From positions 26,038,501 to 26,102,500 of the forward strand of contig CM049406.2 in assembly GCA_026929865.2 (NCBI GenBank): a stretch of 64,000 nt of DNA, written 5' to 3'. Origin of the DNA: Hyperoplus lanceolatus (lineage: Eukaryota; Chordata; Actinopteri; Uranoscopiformes; Ammodytidae). Under the pieces are notes generated by a model, which was not told the origin of the DNA, made no database searches, and was given only the letters and a program-made list of their open reading frames with translations. The position numbers and the translations under genes were made by a program. Numbering within the stretch: the stretch's first letter is position 1; each line of letters starts with the position of its first letter. Positions 12,401-20,510 of this stretch are shown one piece after another.

Positions 12401-15400
12401 TCTTCCTCAAGGACCAGGCCTGCAGTCGCCTCATCGAGACCGTCATACAGCTTTCCCACAAGCCCCTGCTCCGAGACCTCTACAAGAACCACTTCAGGGG
12501 TCAGCTGGTGGACCTGGCCCTACACAACATCGCCAACTTCCCCGTACAGAGGCTGACCGCAGCCGTGGCCAAATTCAAGATGGTTGGTCGTCATATCTAT
12601 ACGTCATGTGTTTGAGAGATAGAGGATTTTTGAAAAATGTATGGATGACTCTGATTTAACTGTCTTTCCTCCGCAGTTCCCGAAGTTGTTTGACGAGCTG
12701 ATCCAGGGCATGGAGGCCATCTTGGCGGCGGGTCACATGGGCGTGATCGTCCAGCTGGCAGAGAGCTGCGCAGAGAGCGGAGAGAAGCAGACAGACATGA
12801 TGCAGAGTCTCATGCAGGTGAGCATCGTCAGAGAAATGTTGTTATTGAGATGTTACGGTCCTCAGAACGGATTCTGGAGAATGCTTAAATCAAGTCTAAA
12901 TCACTTTTTGTTAAAAACAGTGGCCACCTTAGCTAGCAACATGCCCATTTACAGCGTCTAGGCTGTGTATTAACACTGGATTTTTTTTTTCCAGCGCACA
13001 CACAGTATGGACAGGTAGCAGATCGTGAGGAGATATTCACTGATTTTGAAAAAGTGATTTAGCTGACTCCACATTTTTAATCAATAAAACAATACCCTTG
13101 TTTCTATTCATGTGTCTTATTTATAGCTGAAATCAAAGGTGTTTAACACCAATAAACCTACCTGATTGTCGATATGTTGCCCCTCCCCCCCCTCCAGGCG
13201 TTCCACTGCGCCGAGCCCGGCTCTCGACAGGTCAGCTGCCTCCCTCTCTTCATGTCCCTGCTCACCTACGAGGTGTACTACCACACAGACACAGCAGAGG
13301 GCGCCACACAGACAGAGGTGAGCAAACCCAGAGATGTACAGTAGTGGCCAAAAGTTTTGAGAATGACACAAATATTAAATTTTCACAGGGTCTGCTGCTT
13401 CAGGGTTTTTAGGTGTTTTTGTCAGATGTGTCTATGGTATACTGAAATATAATTACAAACATTTCATAAGTATCAAAAGCTTTAATGACAATTACACTGA
13501 GTTCATGCAACAAGTCAATATTTGCAGTGTTGACCCTTCTTTTTCAAGACCTCTGCAATTCTCCCTGGCATGCGGTCAATCAACTTCTGGACCAAATCCT
13601 GATTGATGGCAGTCCATTCTTGCATAATCAATGCTTTGAGTTTGTCAGAATTTGTGGGTTGTTGTTTGTCCACCCGCCTCTTGAGGATTGACCACAAGTT
13701 CTCAATGGGATTAAGATCTGGGGAGTTTCCTGGCCATGGACCCAAAATCTTTATGGTCTGTTCCCCGAGCCATTTAGTTATTACTTTTGCTTTATGGAAA
13801 GGTGCTCCATCATGCTGGAAAAGGCATTGTTCATCACCAAACTTCTCTTGGATGGTTGGGAGAAGTTGCTCTCGGAGGACGTTCTGGTACCATTCTTTAT
13901 TCATGGCTGTGTTTTGAGGCAAGATTGTGAAGAGAGCCCACTCCCTTGACTGAGAAGAAACCCCACACATGAATGGTCTCAGGATGCTTTACTGTTGGCA
14001 CGAGACAGGACTGATGGTAGCACTCACCTCGTCTTCTCCAAACAAGCTTTTTTCCAGATGCCCCAAACAATCGGAAAGGGGATTCATCAGAGAAAATGAC
14101 TTAACCCCAGTCCTCAGCAGTCCAATCTCTGTACCTTTTGCAGAATATCAGTCTGTCCCGATGTTTTTTTCTGGAGAGAAGTGGCTTCTTTGCTGCCCTT
14201 CTTGACACCAGGCCTTCCTCCAAAAGTCTTCGCCTCACTGTGCGTGCAGATGCACTCTCACCTGCCTGCTGCCATTCCTGAACAAGCTCTGCACTGGTGG
14301 TGGCCTGATCCGGCAGCTGAATCAACTTTAGGAGACGGTCCTGGCGCTTGCTGGACTTTCATAGGCGCCCTGGAGCCTGTTTGGCAACAATTGAACCTTT
14401 CTCCTTGAAGTTCTTGATTAAATTAATTTCCAAGGCAAAGAGGGACTTTGCAATTAATTGCAGTTGAGCTGATCACTCCTCATTACATTCTGGAGTATAT
14501 GCAAATTGCCATTATAAAAACTGAAGCAGCAGACTTTGTGAAAATTAATATTTGTGACATTCTCAAAACTTTTGGCCACGACTGTATACAGCCAAATCAC
14601 TTGTCGGGCTTTTAACTGTCGTCTTGACATTTCAGTTTAGCACAAAAGCTGACGACAGTTAAAAGTCTACACTCCTTTGCTGAATAAATGTTGCAGGTGC
14701 CATGCTAGACCCTCTCTCTCTCTGATATTCCAGGTGCCGCTGACCTCCATCTGTTACCATGGCTCCCGGCTGGTGCAGGCTCTGTCCCGGTTCAAAGAGC
14801 GTAGCCTTCTCCTGAGCAGCCTGCGCACCCTGCCCCCCTCTGACCTGCTGACTTTGGCTTCTGACCCCGCAGGCAGCCATGTTCTGCAGCACCTCATCAC
14901 CACATCCAGCGACAAGGGCAGAGGCAAGATCCTGCACAGACTGGAGGTACAGATACAGGGCCATTCCAATACCCTTTACACCCCTAAATTAGGACTGAAT
15001 GCCGATTGCACACAGCAGACAAAAGCCGGATGTTAGCGGGTTTAAAAATGTGTTTTGGCCGATGTGATAGGGATTTAAGACTATTGTGGAATAGACAGTT
15101 AGTCATGTCACAAGATGATCATTTTTACTGTTAGCTGTAAGTATTTCTGTTTGCTGTTTAAAATCCTACTACTGACTGTCAACACACCCCATGACAAAAA
15201 AACAACAATGACTTTATTCTTCTAATAAACATTGTATGTACAGTATATCCAAAGGCTTGTAGTATATCTTATTCCTCTGTTCCATAGAGTTCAGTGAGCC
15301 ACCACAAAGACACAACGGTTGCGTTCCGAATCGCATACTCTTTCTTTTTTCTATTCTACATACTACATCCCACGATAAAAATAATCTAATTAGGATGCAG

Positions 15401-17071
15401 TAGGCATACTATTGGGACATACTTTACTCTCTTATTTCATCATAACATTGAGCCTTGATCTTGCCTCTTGCTTTTATATCCGTCGCATCCCCGTTTGTTT
15501 TCATATGGAGGCTTCGTCGATGTTACGTCACTTCACGTGCGCACTGGATTGTGGGTCAGAATCGCCCAAATAGGATGCACTTTTCAACACTAACAATCTT
15601 GGCCGCATGAAGTAGGACATCCGGGTACTTCTAACCATCCTAAATCTGGCCATAAGAATCGGGACATCCAAATCTTTTTTCTACATACTATATAGTAGAA
15701 AGATGCGATTCGGAACGCAACCAACCTGTTCCAAATCACATACTCTTTCTTTTTACTACACTACATACTAAAGTACAGAAGAGTTAAAGGGCCACAGGAG
15801 ATGAGATCAGATGAGGAAGTTTATTTTTTTTTTCATTATGTTGAGAAATGTCAAGAATAAAGACGAATAGTCCAAAATGCTATTGGACTTAGTGGGGCAT
15901 TTATGTATTTTCAGCATACTACAATTGTATTGGGACATGCAAAACTTGTTTTGGCATACTAAATAGTAGGGAAGTATGGGAATTGGAACGCAGGGACAGT
16001 CTGCAGCGTATGACGAGTTGATCCGTAACACACTAGCCTGCAGCTGTAAAGAGTCACACCCCAGCTGCTCCAAATAGTCCTCAACAATAACCCCACTTAC
16101 TGTTTCCTAAAAACTAATCTGACAAGCCACTGACTCACATGGGCCACTGTCCCACACTGGGGCAGTTGGAAAGCATCAAGAGACAAGCCGGGACATTATT
16201 GGTTTTGGCGTTTGAATGAGATTTATTACCAGTAATAAAACATATAGAACAGCAGCCAGTTTCCATCACAATGTATTAAGCCATGCTGTTGCTTCTTTTG
16301 GAGGGATTAAATGTGACAGTTAACTGCTGCGGTCTATTTTCACCAGACAAACTGCTGCTCCACTTGAAATGCTGCCGCTGCTTCTCGTAACTCGTAAAGT
16401 AGAATAAAAGGGAAGCACTAAAGGGACATTGGGAGCTTTCTTTCTTATTTATAATCTGATTTATAAAAACTCATATAAATAAAACATTTTTTTATTTTGT
16501 ATATAGATCATTTCTGAACAGTGTGGTGTGGCCTCGTTTCATATGTTTAGATAAGGATGATTAATAGATGTCTTATATCAGTGTTCCTATGTCTGTTTTA
16601 GAGGCAAACACATTGGCAAACTAAAACAATGAACACTTCAAGAAGTAAACAATCCAAACCCGTACATATATCCAAAAAAACGGATACTTTATTTATCAAG
16701 TATATCAAAAGTATCTCAAAAGATTTGTACTGTAAGTCACTTTCAAGAAAGTTATCGTATTAAAGTTTATTTCAAATCTCTTCTCATATATATTATATGT
16801 TGGACTATTGACATCTGTCAACAAGAAACTGTACCTAAACTATATACATAAAGTAGTTTCAAAATGTACATTTCCCAGAGCTGTTCGGTTCTTGTTAATT
16901 AGATATACAAGAGTAGGGCCCTTAGCTCAGTTGGTAGGGCGTCGTCCCCCAAGCCCAGCAGCAGACCCGGGTTCGATTCCCGCCCCCGCGGTCGTTCTCT
17001 GCATGTCACTCCCCTCTGCCCCATTTCACCTCTGTCTCTCTGCGCTATCAATAAAGCATAAAAAAAATATC

Positions 17072-17102
<31 letters not shown>

Positions 17103-17605
17103 ACAAGTCTTCCATGTTGGATAGTGTGGAAGTAGTTGAATAGTGGAACTATATCATGAGCCTCACTGTCTTTACCATGTGCTCCTCCCAGGGCCAGTAT
17201 GTCCAGATCGCCTGCTCCAGGTTTGGTAGTCGGGTTCTGGAGGCTGTGTGGAACAGCGCCTCGGTCAGTCACAGGCAAGGCATCGCACAGGAACTAGGTA
17301 ATTACAAATCATAGCTCAATTCCTCACTTAAAAGGGTGACTGGATATTCATTTTCTCGGTTTTAATTTGTTTTTTACAAATGTCTTGTACCGGTAGTTCT
17401 TCACATCCCTATCATTGACTGACTTCCTCTCCCTTCTCTCCCTTCTCCAGTGCTGAGTGAAAGCCAGCTGAGGTCAAATCAGTTTGCTCGCCATGTCTGG
17501 ACCAAATTTGCCCTCTCTCACTTCGCCAACAGGAAATCTCACTGGCAGGAAATACAGACCGGCGAGTCCAAGAAGAGGAAACTCTTCAGTGACATTCTTG
17601 AATAA
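4548..17605 (+). CDS. nop9: NOP9 nucleolar protein (Pumilio-repeat, 18S rRNA maturation), 11 coding exons
   Basis: Coding exons are 4548-4779, 5348-5584, 6211-6417, 7611-7718, 11129-11270, 12390-12582, 12677-12817, 13198-13317, 14734-14946, 17192-17297 and 17451-17605. Every intron is GT-AG and the phases agree throughout, giving 617 residues and a TAA stop. Human NOP9 is about 636 residues. The product has a basic Lys/Arg/Glu-rich amino end (residues 1-50, nucleolar-type) followed by Pumilio-like helical repeats. Repeat cores are visible as GGHVVES (142-147), GSHVVRT (201-207), GSRLVQA (470-476), GSHVLQH (507-513) and GSRVLEA (543-549). The stretch AFHCAEPGSRQV in exon 8 is highly typical of NOP9. 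It ends in a basic KKRK patch. In the family, Nop9 binds pre-rRNA near the 3' end of 18S and is needed for 40S maturation in the nucleolus. The function here is by homology. The first ATG is used because no in-frame ATG precedes it in the exon. Confidence 0.95.
4780..5347 (+). other. nop9: nop9 intron 1, nothing recognised
   Basis: A 568-base A/T-rich intron with no repeat or exon that I can support. Confidence 0.5.
5348..5584 (+). CDS. nop9: NOP9 coding exon 2
   Basis: The exon lies between a CTTACAG acceptor and a GTAAGA donor and is phase 1 at both ends. It encodes residues 78-156 with the first two Pumilio-like repeats. TGSITLQKLL and CGGHVVESAV are the helix cores that contact RNA in the family. 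Translation read on past 5584 goes into intron sequence with no family similarity, so the exon ends here. Confidence 0.93.
5585..6210 (+). other. nop9: nop9 intron 2, nothing recognised
   Basis: A 626-base intron. The open frame of exon 2 runs on into it as far as 5850 but loses all family similarity at the donor. Confidence 0.5.
6211..6417 (+). CDS. nop9: NOP9 coding exon 3
   Basis: The exon encodes residues 157-225. An acidic run of five Glu (168-172) matches the acidic loop of vertebrate NOP9, and the repeat core HGSHVVRTLL follows. The acceptor is CTATTTAG. The donor GT at 6418-6419 is followed at once by a (CA)n microsatellite, so the donor context beyond +2 is repeat sequence. Confidence 0.93.
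6420..6489. repeat. (AC)n microsatellite at nop9 exon 3 donor
   Basis: About 35 uninterrupted AC units begin at the third base of the intron. CA repeats are known binding sites of hnRNP L and can act on splicing of the adjacent exon. Any effect here is inference. Confidence 0.95.
6775..7150 (+). repeat. Dispersed repeat family B, copy 1 (nop9 intron 3)
   Basis: It shares with 36527-36790, in opposite orientation, the words GGGCCAATTAGAGCAGACTG, GTTTCAGACAGAGGCT and TCTAACTGGCAGTTAGA. It contains a short palindrome CTAACTGGCAGTTAG. Boundaries are approximate and no coding is seen. It looks like a non-autonomous DNA element. Confidence 0.55.
7611..7718 (+). CDS. nop9: NOP9 coding exon 4
   Basis: A 108-base exon between a pyrimidine-rich TTTCTAG acceptor and a GTGAGT donor, phase 1 at both ends. 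It encodes residues 226-261, a segment with FEIPSSFWYELKSL that aligns with the FEVPETFLNRLQDL segment of mammalian NOP9. Confidence 0.92.
8187..8369 (+). pseudogene. hAT transposase N-terminal fragment
   Basis: The frame reads KQSSLFSFKFTKKHSEEQEE and then a Ser/Pro-rich part up to a stop after 60 residues. Position just inside the left end of the hAT element and the tone of the sequence fit the start of a ZMYM1-like/TTF-type hAT transposase. The DNA-binding domain and catalytic core are missing. A splice donor-like GGCAAGTAG follows its end. Confidence 0.5.
8539..8880 (+). pseudogene. hAT transposase C-terminal dimerisation region
   Basis: The frame to the TAA at 8878-8880 carries TLPMTTCSVERLFSAVNRIK then TMLTDRLNALSLLSFER. 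This is the hAT carboxy-terminal dimerisation motif (SVERxFSxxxRIKTxxR with MxxxRLxxLxLL). The catalytic D and D/E residues upstream are deleted. It is not a host gene because it lies wholly inside the element ends. Confidence 0.8.
9806..9838. repeat. (GA)n microsatellite
   Basis: GA dinucleotide run with one GT interruption, in nop9 intron 4. Confidence 0.85.
9970..10395. mobile_element. Inverted-repeat DNA element (nop9 intron 4)
   Basis: Ends AAAGGCCAGGACACACCGG and its inverse CCGGTGGGTCCTGGCCTTT are nearly perfect. The inside has a (GATATA)n run at about 10040-10080 with palindromic ATAAATACGTATTTAT. There is no transposase and the target duplication is unclear, so the superfamily is left open. 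Confidence 0.65.
10396..11128 (+). other. nop9: Rest of nop9 intron 4, nothing recognised
   Basis: A/T-rich intron sequence with no supportable exon or bounded repeat. Confidence 0.4.
11129..11270 (+). CDS. nop9: NOP9 coding exon 5
   Basis: The exon runs from a TCGTCTAG acceptor to a GTCAGA donor and changes phase from 1 to 2. It encodes residues 262-308, including the repeat core ASAVFQIMLTV. The donor GTCAGA is weaker than the other donors of the gene. The join to exon 6 restores a Ser codon followed by PLLVFLKDQ, as in other vertebrates. Confidence 0.92.
11860..12376. repeat. Dispersed teleost repeat ending next to nop9 exon 6
   Basis: The segments GAAGACAGCCATTTCTCATT, GACTCCAATGTTAA and the end ATCCATATTATTTACTATC occur in a non-autonomous repeat common in fish genomes. 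This is recollection, not a search. The left boundary is approximate. It takes up the 3' half of intron 5, ending about 14 bases before the exon 6 splice acceptor. Confidence 0.5.
12390..12582 (+). CDS. nop9: NOP9 coding exon 6
   Basis: The exon encodes residues 309-373 (SRLIETV repeat core and LHNIANFPVQRL). The acceptor CCCTTGCAG at 12381-12389 has a short pyrimidine tract lying only about 14 bases after the end of a dispersed repeat. The donor is GTTGGT at 12583. A second GT at 12587 would break the frame into exon 7. Confidence 0.92.
12677..12817 (+). CDS. nop9: NOP9 coding exon 7
   Basis: The exon has 47 codons (residues 374-420), phase 0 at both ends, between a TCCTCCGCAG acceptor and a GTGAGC donor. 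It carries FPKLFDELI and the helix pair GVIVQLAESC. The preceding intron is only 94 bases. Confidence 0.93.
12855..13080. mobile_element. MITE family A, copy 1 (nop9 intron 7)
   Basis: It contains GATTCTGGAGAATGC on the left, TCTAGGCTGTGTATTAACAC in the middle, CAGTATGGACAGGTAGCAGA and GTGAGGAGATATTCACTGAT on the right. The same words recur at 20143, 33712 and 45432. It forms most of the 380-base intron 7. Confidence 0.7.
13198..13317 (+). CDS. nop9: NOP9 coding exon 8
   Basis: The exon has 40 codons (residues 421-460) with the most diagnostic stretch of the gene: AFHCAEPGSRQV, then LPLFMSLLTYEVYY. The acceptor has a long C-rich tract and the donor is GTGAGC. A Tc1 element begins 21 bases past the exon end. 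Confidence 0.95.
13339..14584 (-). mobile_element. Tc1-like transposon in nop9 intron 8
   Basis: Both ends begin CAG(T)(A/C)GTGGCCAAAAG and the inverted match runs for about 65 bases. The element is flanked by TA at 13337-13338 and 14585-14586, the Tc1/mariner target. Its 1,246-base length and minus-strand transposase fit a near-complete copy. The left end lies 21 bases past the exon 8 donor. Confidence 0.93.
13515..14325 (-). pseudogene. Tc1 transposase, frameshifted
   Basis: Two minus-strand blocks in different frames make up one Tc1 transposase. The first (14325-14101) has a helix-turn-helix-type part with TSAELVQEWQQAG and ends after DWTAEDWG. The second (13970-13515) has the end of the DDE domain: CLFQHDGAPFHKA with the second Asp, and NSPDLNPIENLWSILKRRV with the final acidic residue. 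Between them reading shifts and meets stops. The start codon region is also not open. The copy cannot make active enzyme. Confidence 0.88.
14734..14946 (+). CDS. nop9: NOP9 coding exon 9
   Basis: The exon has 71 codons (residues 461-531), phase 0 at both ends, acceptor GATATTCCAG and donor GTACAG. It has two repeat cores, HGSRLVQALSRF and AGSHVLQHLI. The preceding intron contains a complete but frameshifted Tc1 element. Confidence 0.94.
14947..15316 (+). other. nop9: nop9 intron 9, first part, nothing recognised
   Basis: No bounded repeat or exon seen before the MITE at 15317. Confidence 0.4.
15317..15722. mobile_element. Palindromic MITE with GGTTGCGTTCCG ends (nop9 intron 9)
   Basis: Ends GGTTGCGTTCCGAATCGCAT and its inverse ATGCGATTCGGAACGCAACC match almost perfectly. 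AAC precedes and follows (15314-15316, 15723-15725), a 3-bp duplication such as PIF-Harbinger elements make. CATACTA words repeat on both sides. No coding. Confidence 0.78.
15726..16003. mobile_element. Second, diverged copy of the CATACTA MITE
   Basis: TTCCAAATCACATACTCTTT on the left and GGGAATTGGAACGCAG on the right repeat the outer parts of the previous element with more substitutions. The two copies lie side by side. Confidence 0.6.
16917..17085 (+). mobile_element. tRNA-derived SINE (nop9 intron 9)
   Basis: The head holds an A box (TTAGCTCAGTTGGTAGGGC) and a B box (GGGTTCGATTCC). An unrelated body and an A-rich tail follow. The same family occurs at 46194-46383 on the other strand. The flanks ATATACAAG and ATATAACAAG could be an eroded duplication. 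Confidence 0.85.
17192..17297 (+). CDS. nop9: NOP9 coding exon 10
   Basis: The exon encodes residues 532-566 (GQYVQIACSRFGSRVLEAVW), which is the last canonical Pumilio-like repeat. Acceptor CTCCTCCCAG, donor GTAATT. The preceding intron of 2.2 kb holds two related MITE copies and a tRNA-derived SINE that ends about 100 bases before this exon. Confidence 0.95.
17451..17605 (+). CDS. nop9: NOP9 coding exon 11 and stop
   Basis: The exon starts after CTTCTCCAG and runs to TAA at 17603-17605. It encodes residues 567-617: a final degenerate repeat (NQFARHVWTKFAL) and a basic tail with KKRKLFSDILE. The ending resembles the RRRALNSILED ending of mammalian NOP9. Confidence 0.94.
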
Positions 17606-17610
17606 ATAAA
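17601..17610 (+). terminator. nop9: Candidate poly(A) signals of nop9
   Basis: Two overlapping AATAAA hexamers (17601-17606 and 17605-17610) begin inside the last codons. A T-rich stretch and further AATAAA-like words follow up to about 17670. The resulting 3' untranslated region would be very short. Inferred from the motif only. Confidence 0.5.
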
Positions 17611-20142
17611 TACATATATTTTATAACTGTGTTGTTTTTGCTACACAAAACTGATAAAAAAATAAATAATGAAGAAATTACTACATTTTTTGTGCTTATT
17701 TCCCTTAGAATGGCAACATAAGCCTACCCTTATTTGTATCATTTGATGTCAATAGGCAACATGGCCACTATGGGGTGCTAGCATAACGTTTATTCTCTGT
17801 CACTTCTTTGCTCAATGGTTCAAGTCTTCTAATGCAAAGAGCATTACTAGCTGAAATGTGAGGACACACAAAGTCACTTGGACAACTGTTTGAAACGCTG
17901 ACCCAGATACACAAAGCTCACACTGCATCTGTTGTATTAAGCTAGCCTTTTTCTGCTCTTGGTATTTGGGTGGATGACATATAAGCCCCAAAAAAAGGTT
18001 AAAAATAAATATTCAAATATTTGACCTGAGAATGATTGAGTTTAGTTGTACTGATTCTTAAATTTCTCAAAATGTATGTGGTCTTTTAGATTTTTAATCG
18101 AAAGATATATTTATTAACCAATTTGTTTGAGTCTGTGCTTAAAATTGTCAAATGGTGTGACAAGTTTTTGAATTTAAATTATAATGGGATAAACTTTTCT
18201 TAAGTATAATGGTTTTATCACAATTCTTCATCTTATCTTTTTTGAGATTCAGCATTTCCTTGTACAAAAACATTACATTTTACATTATTTTTCTTAATCA
18301 TCGCCCAATGTAAGACATGTCATAATTCTATATATTTTAGGTTAATTCCAATATATCCTGTAATAAATCTAACAAAACTGATTGTCAGTATAGCTTATAG
18401 TATTTTCCATGTGTTCCAGTGAGATGTTATAATGAGTCACTGAATAAATCAATTATAAATCCTTTTTATCTTCACACCAAATGATATAGTCCCATCATTG
18501 CATGAACCACACCGCATTTCAATAGATTTTCTATTAATAATTTGATATTTGAGGTAGGTATTGGAGTTGAGTGAGCATCCAGTACTCAGAAGAACAACAG
18601 TAGTAATGTACAAGTAGTCACCTTTTTTCATGTGATTATGGACCAAAGTTTAGAAGTTTAAAAAAATATACATTTAAATGAGTTGTAAGCTATAACGCAC
18701 AAGAATAAAGTGTTGACTGTGTGACAGGAAAGCCTGTCACTATATGATTTAGCATCACACTATATGATTTAGCGTCACACACCATATGAAGTTTCATGCA
18801 TTTTCAGACCATTTTTTGCCATGTCATTTTATGATAGCACGCTAACGGCATACAAACTGTAATCTGACAACATAGATGTAAATGTAGTAATGACAAAAAA
18901 GGTATTTATCTTTGTCATTTATATGTAAAAAGCGTCATACTAGAGACACTGAGAATTGGTACAGAATTGGGATTGCAGAAAAGATTTGATTTATGCAAAA
19001 AATGCCTCGGGACCCTTCCTTGGTCCTTCTGAGATGTTTTCTGTACTTCCTGATCAAACAGGGAACTATCCAGCCAAAGATGTCCAAGAAATTACTCATT
19101 TAAATATCACAATTTGGTGTCACACCATAAGACATTGATTTATCAGACAAAATCTATTCATTCATAGCTAATTCAAAATATTATACCTAGACTTTGAAAA
19201 GAACTAACTCCCAAATAGACATCTGTAAGATCATTCTGTACTTTTTTGAGAAGATTTGTATTTGTTTTTCTTAGTTTTATTCAAGTTTAAAATGTGTGAA
19301 ATGTGGTTGGGACAGTCACACCATATGAGCTTCTTCTAGTTTGGTTGAAAACTGTGAAAATGTGAGTGATGTATAACATTAATGTTCAGTGTGTCTACGT
19401 AAAGCAACATGGTCTGAACCGCATGAGAAGATGAGATGTTTGACGCTTGGGCACAAAAAAAAGTCACGTCACGTCATCCACCCATTTGCTGAATAATCAT
19501 GACAAATTACAAAGCTATTACAGCATTCATGTATGCATACAATAAATATGTAAAAGGGATTTCATTACATTTCATATTAGGAAGGAAACCTTCGGTGTAA
19601 AATAGGTCTGCAGATGATCAATCTAACTAAAGCATAATGGAACGCTCCACTGTTCCCTTGGTTGTCGCGATTCCTAATGATTAGAAAACGGAAACAAACA
19701 AATTCCGGCTGTTAGAAATGTTTTGTTTGCCTCTCAGCAGTGAGCTGCTTTAGTGGCAGGCCCGGCGGAGCCACATAGTCACAGCAGACCAAATTGATTC
19801 CATATTGATCTGAAGGAGGAAGGCCTTTATCTTGGCAGATGCTTCTCACTAGAGAGGAGGCACAAGGGCCAAGAAGCCAATCTGCTAGCCAGCACGAAGC
19901 ATCGGTGTGGGTACAGCAACAAAGACCAAACCAAACCCTTTATATAAGAGATGAAGTGATAAATGGAGGTTTAATCCTGCACACACTGGACGGACAGTTT
20001 CCCTATCAGGGGAAGATAGCCGTATAGAAAACATGTATAACTCCAGTGCACGTGTTTAAATACACCCTTTTTAACCCATTTAAAAAGGGGGGGGGGGTCA
20101 TATTCAAAGCCAGTATCTTAAATATGGGGTAAGCTATTCAGG
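17611..20142. other. Intergenic between nop9 and rem2, first part
   Basis: Low-GC sequence with no supportable exon. A 20-base unit around CACTATATGATTTAGC is repeated in tandem at about 18738-18780. The word CACACCATATGA recurs at 18778 and 19318, so this stretch may hold an old unrecognised element. Confidence 0.4.
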
Positions 20143-20192
20143 ATAATGTTTGTCAAATCAGTGAATATCTCCTCACAATCTGCTACCTCTCC

Positions 20193-20239
<47 letters not shown>

Positions 20240-20510
20240 CTGCAAAAAAATCAATTGTTAAGACAGCCTAGGCTCTGTAAACTGGTATGTAAACGAAGGG
20301 AATGTAAACTAAGTGGGCCTCCTTTGCTTACATTTGTTTACAGAGCCTAGGCTGTGTGTATAAACAGTAACACCAGATTTTTTTCAGTGCCCACATAGTA
20401 AGGACAGGTAGCAGATTGTGAGGAGATATTCACTGATTTGTCAGAAAGGGAATTTTTTCTACAAATATTCTCCAGAATCGTTGAAGACAGTCAAAGTGTA
20501 GGCGTGAGGT
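20143..20510. mobile_element. MITE family A, copy 2, with (TG)n inside
   Basis: The arms AATCAGTGAATATCTCCTCA (20158 onward) and its inverse (about 20421-20440) flank a middle with AGCCTAGGCTCTGTAAAC and its inverse GTTTACAGAGCCTAGGCT (about 20337-20354). The right arm ends TTCTCCAGAATCG, the inverse of the family start. A (TG)21 tract (20197-20238) sits in the left arm. Confidence 0.78.

Noticed and set aside
13603-13917. Plus-strand open frame of 104 residues
   Set aside because: It is antisense to the Tc1 transposase remnant.
16917-16990. tRNA gene
   Set aside because: A and B boxes are present but the stems do not pair as a full cloverleaf, and the sequence continues into a SINE body with an A-rich tail. 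The same holds for 46194-46383 and 49853-50100.
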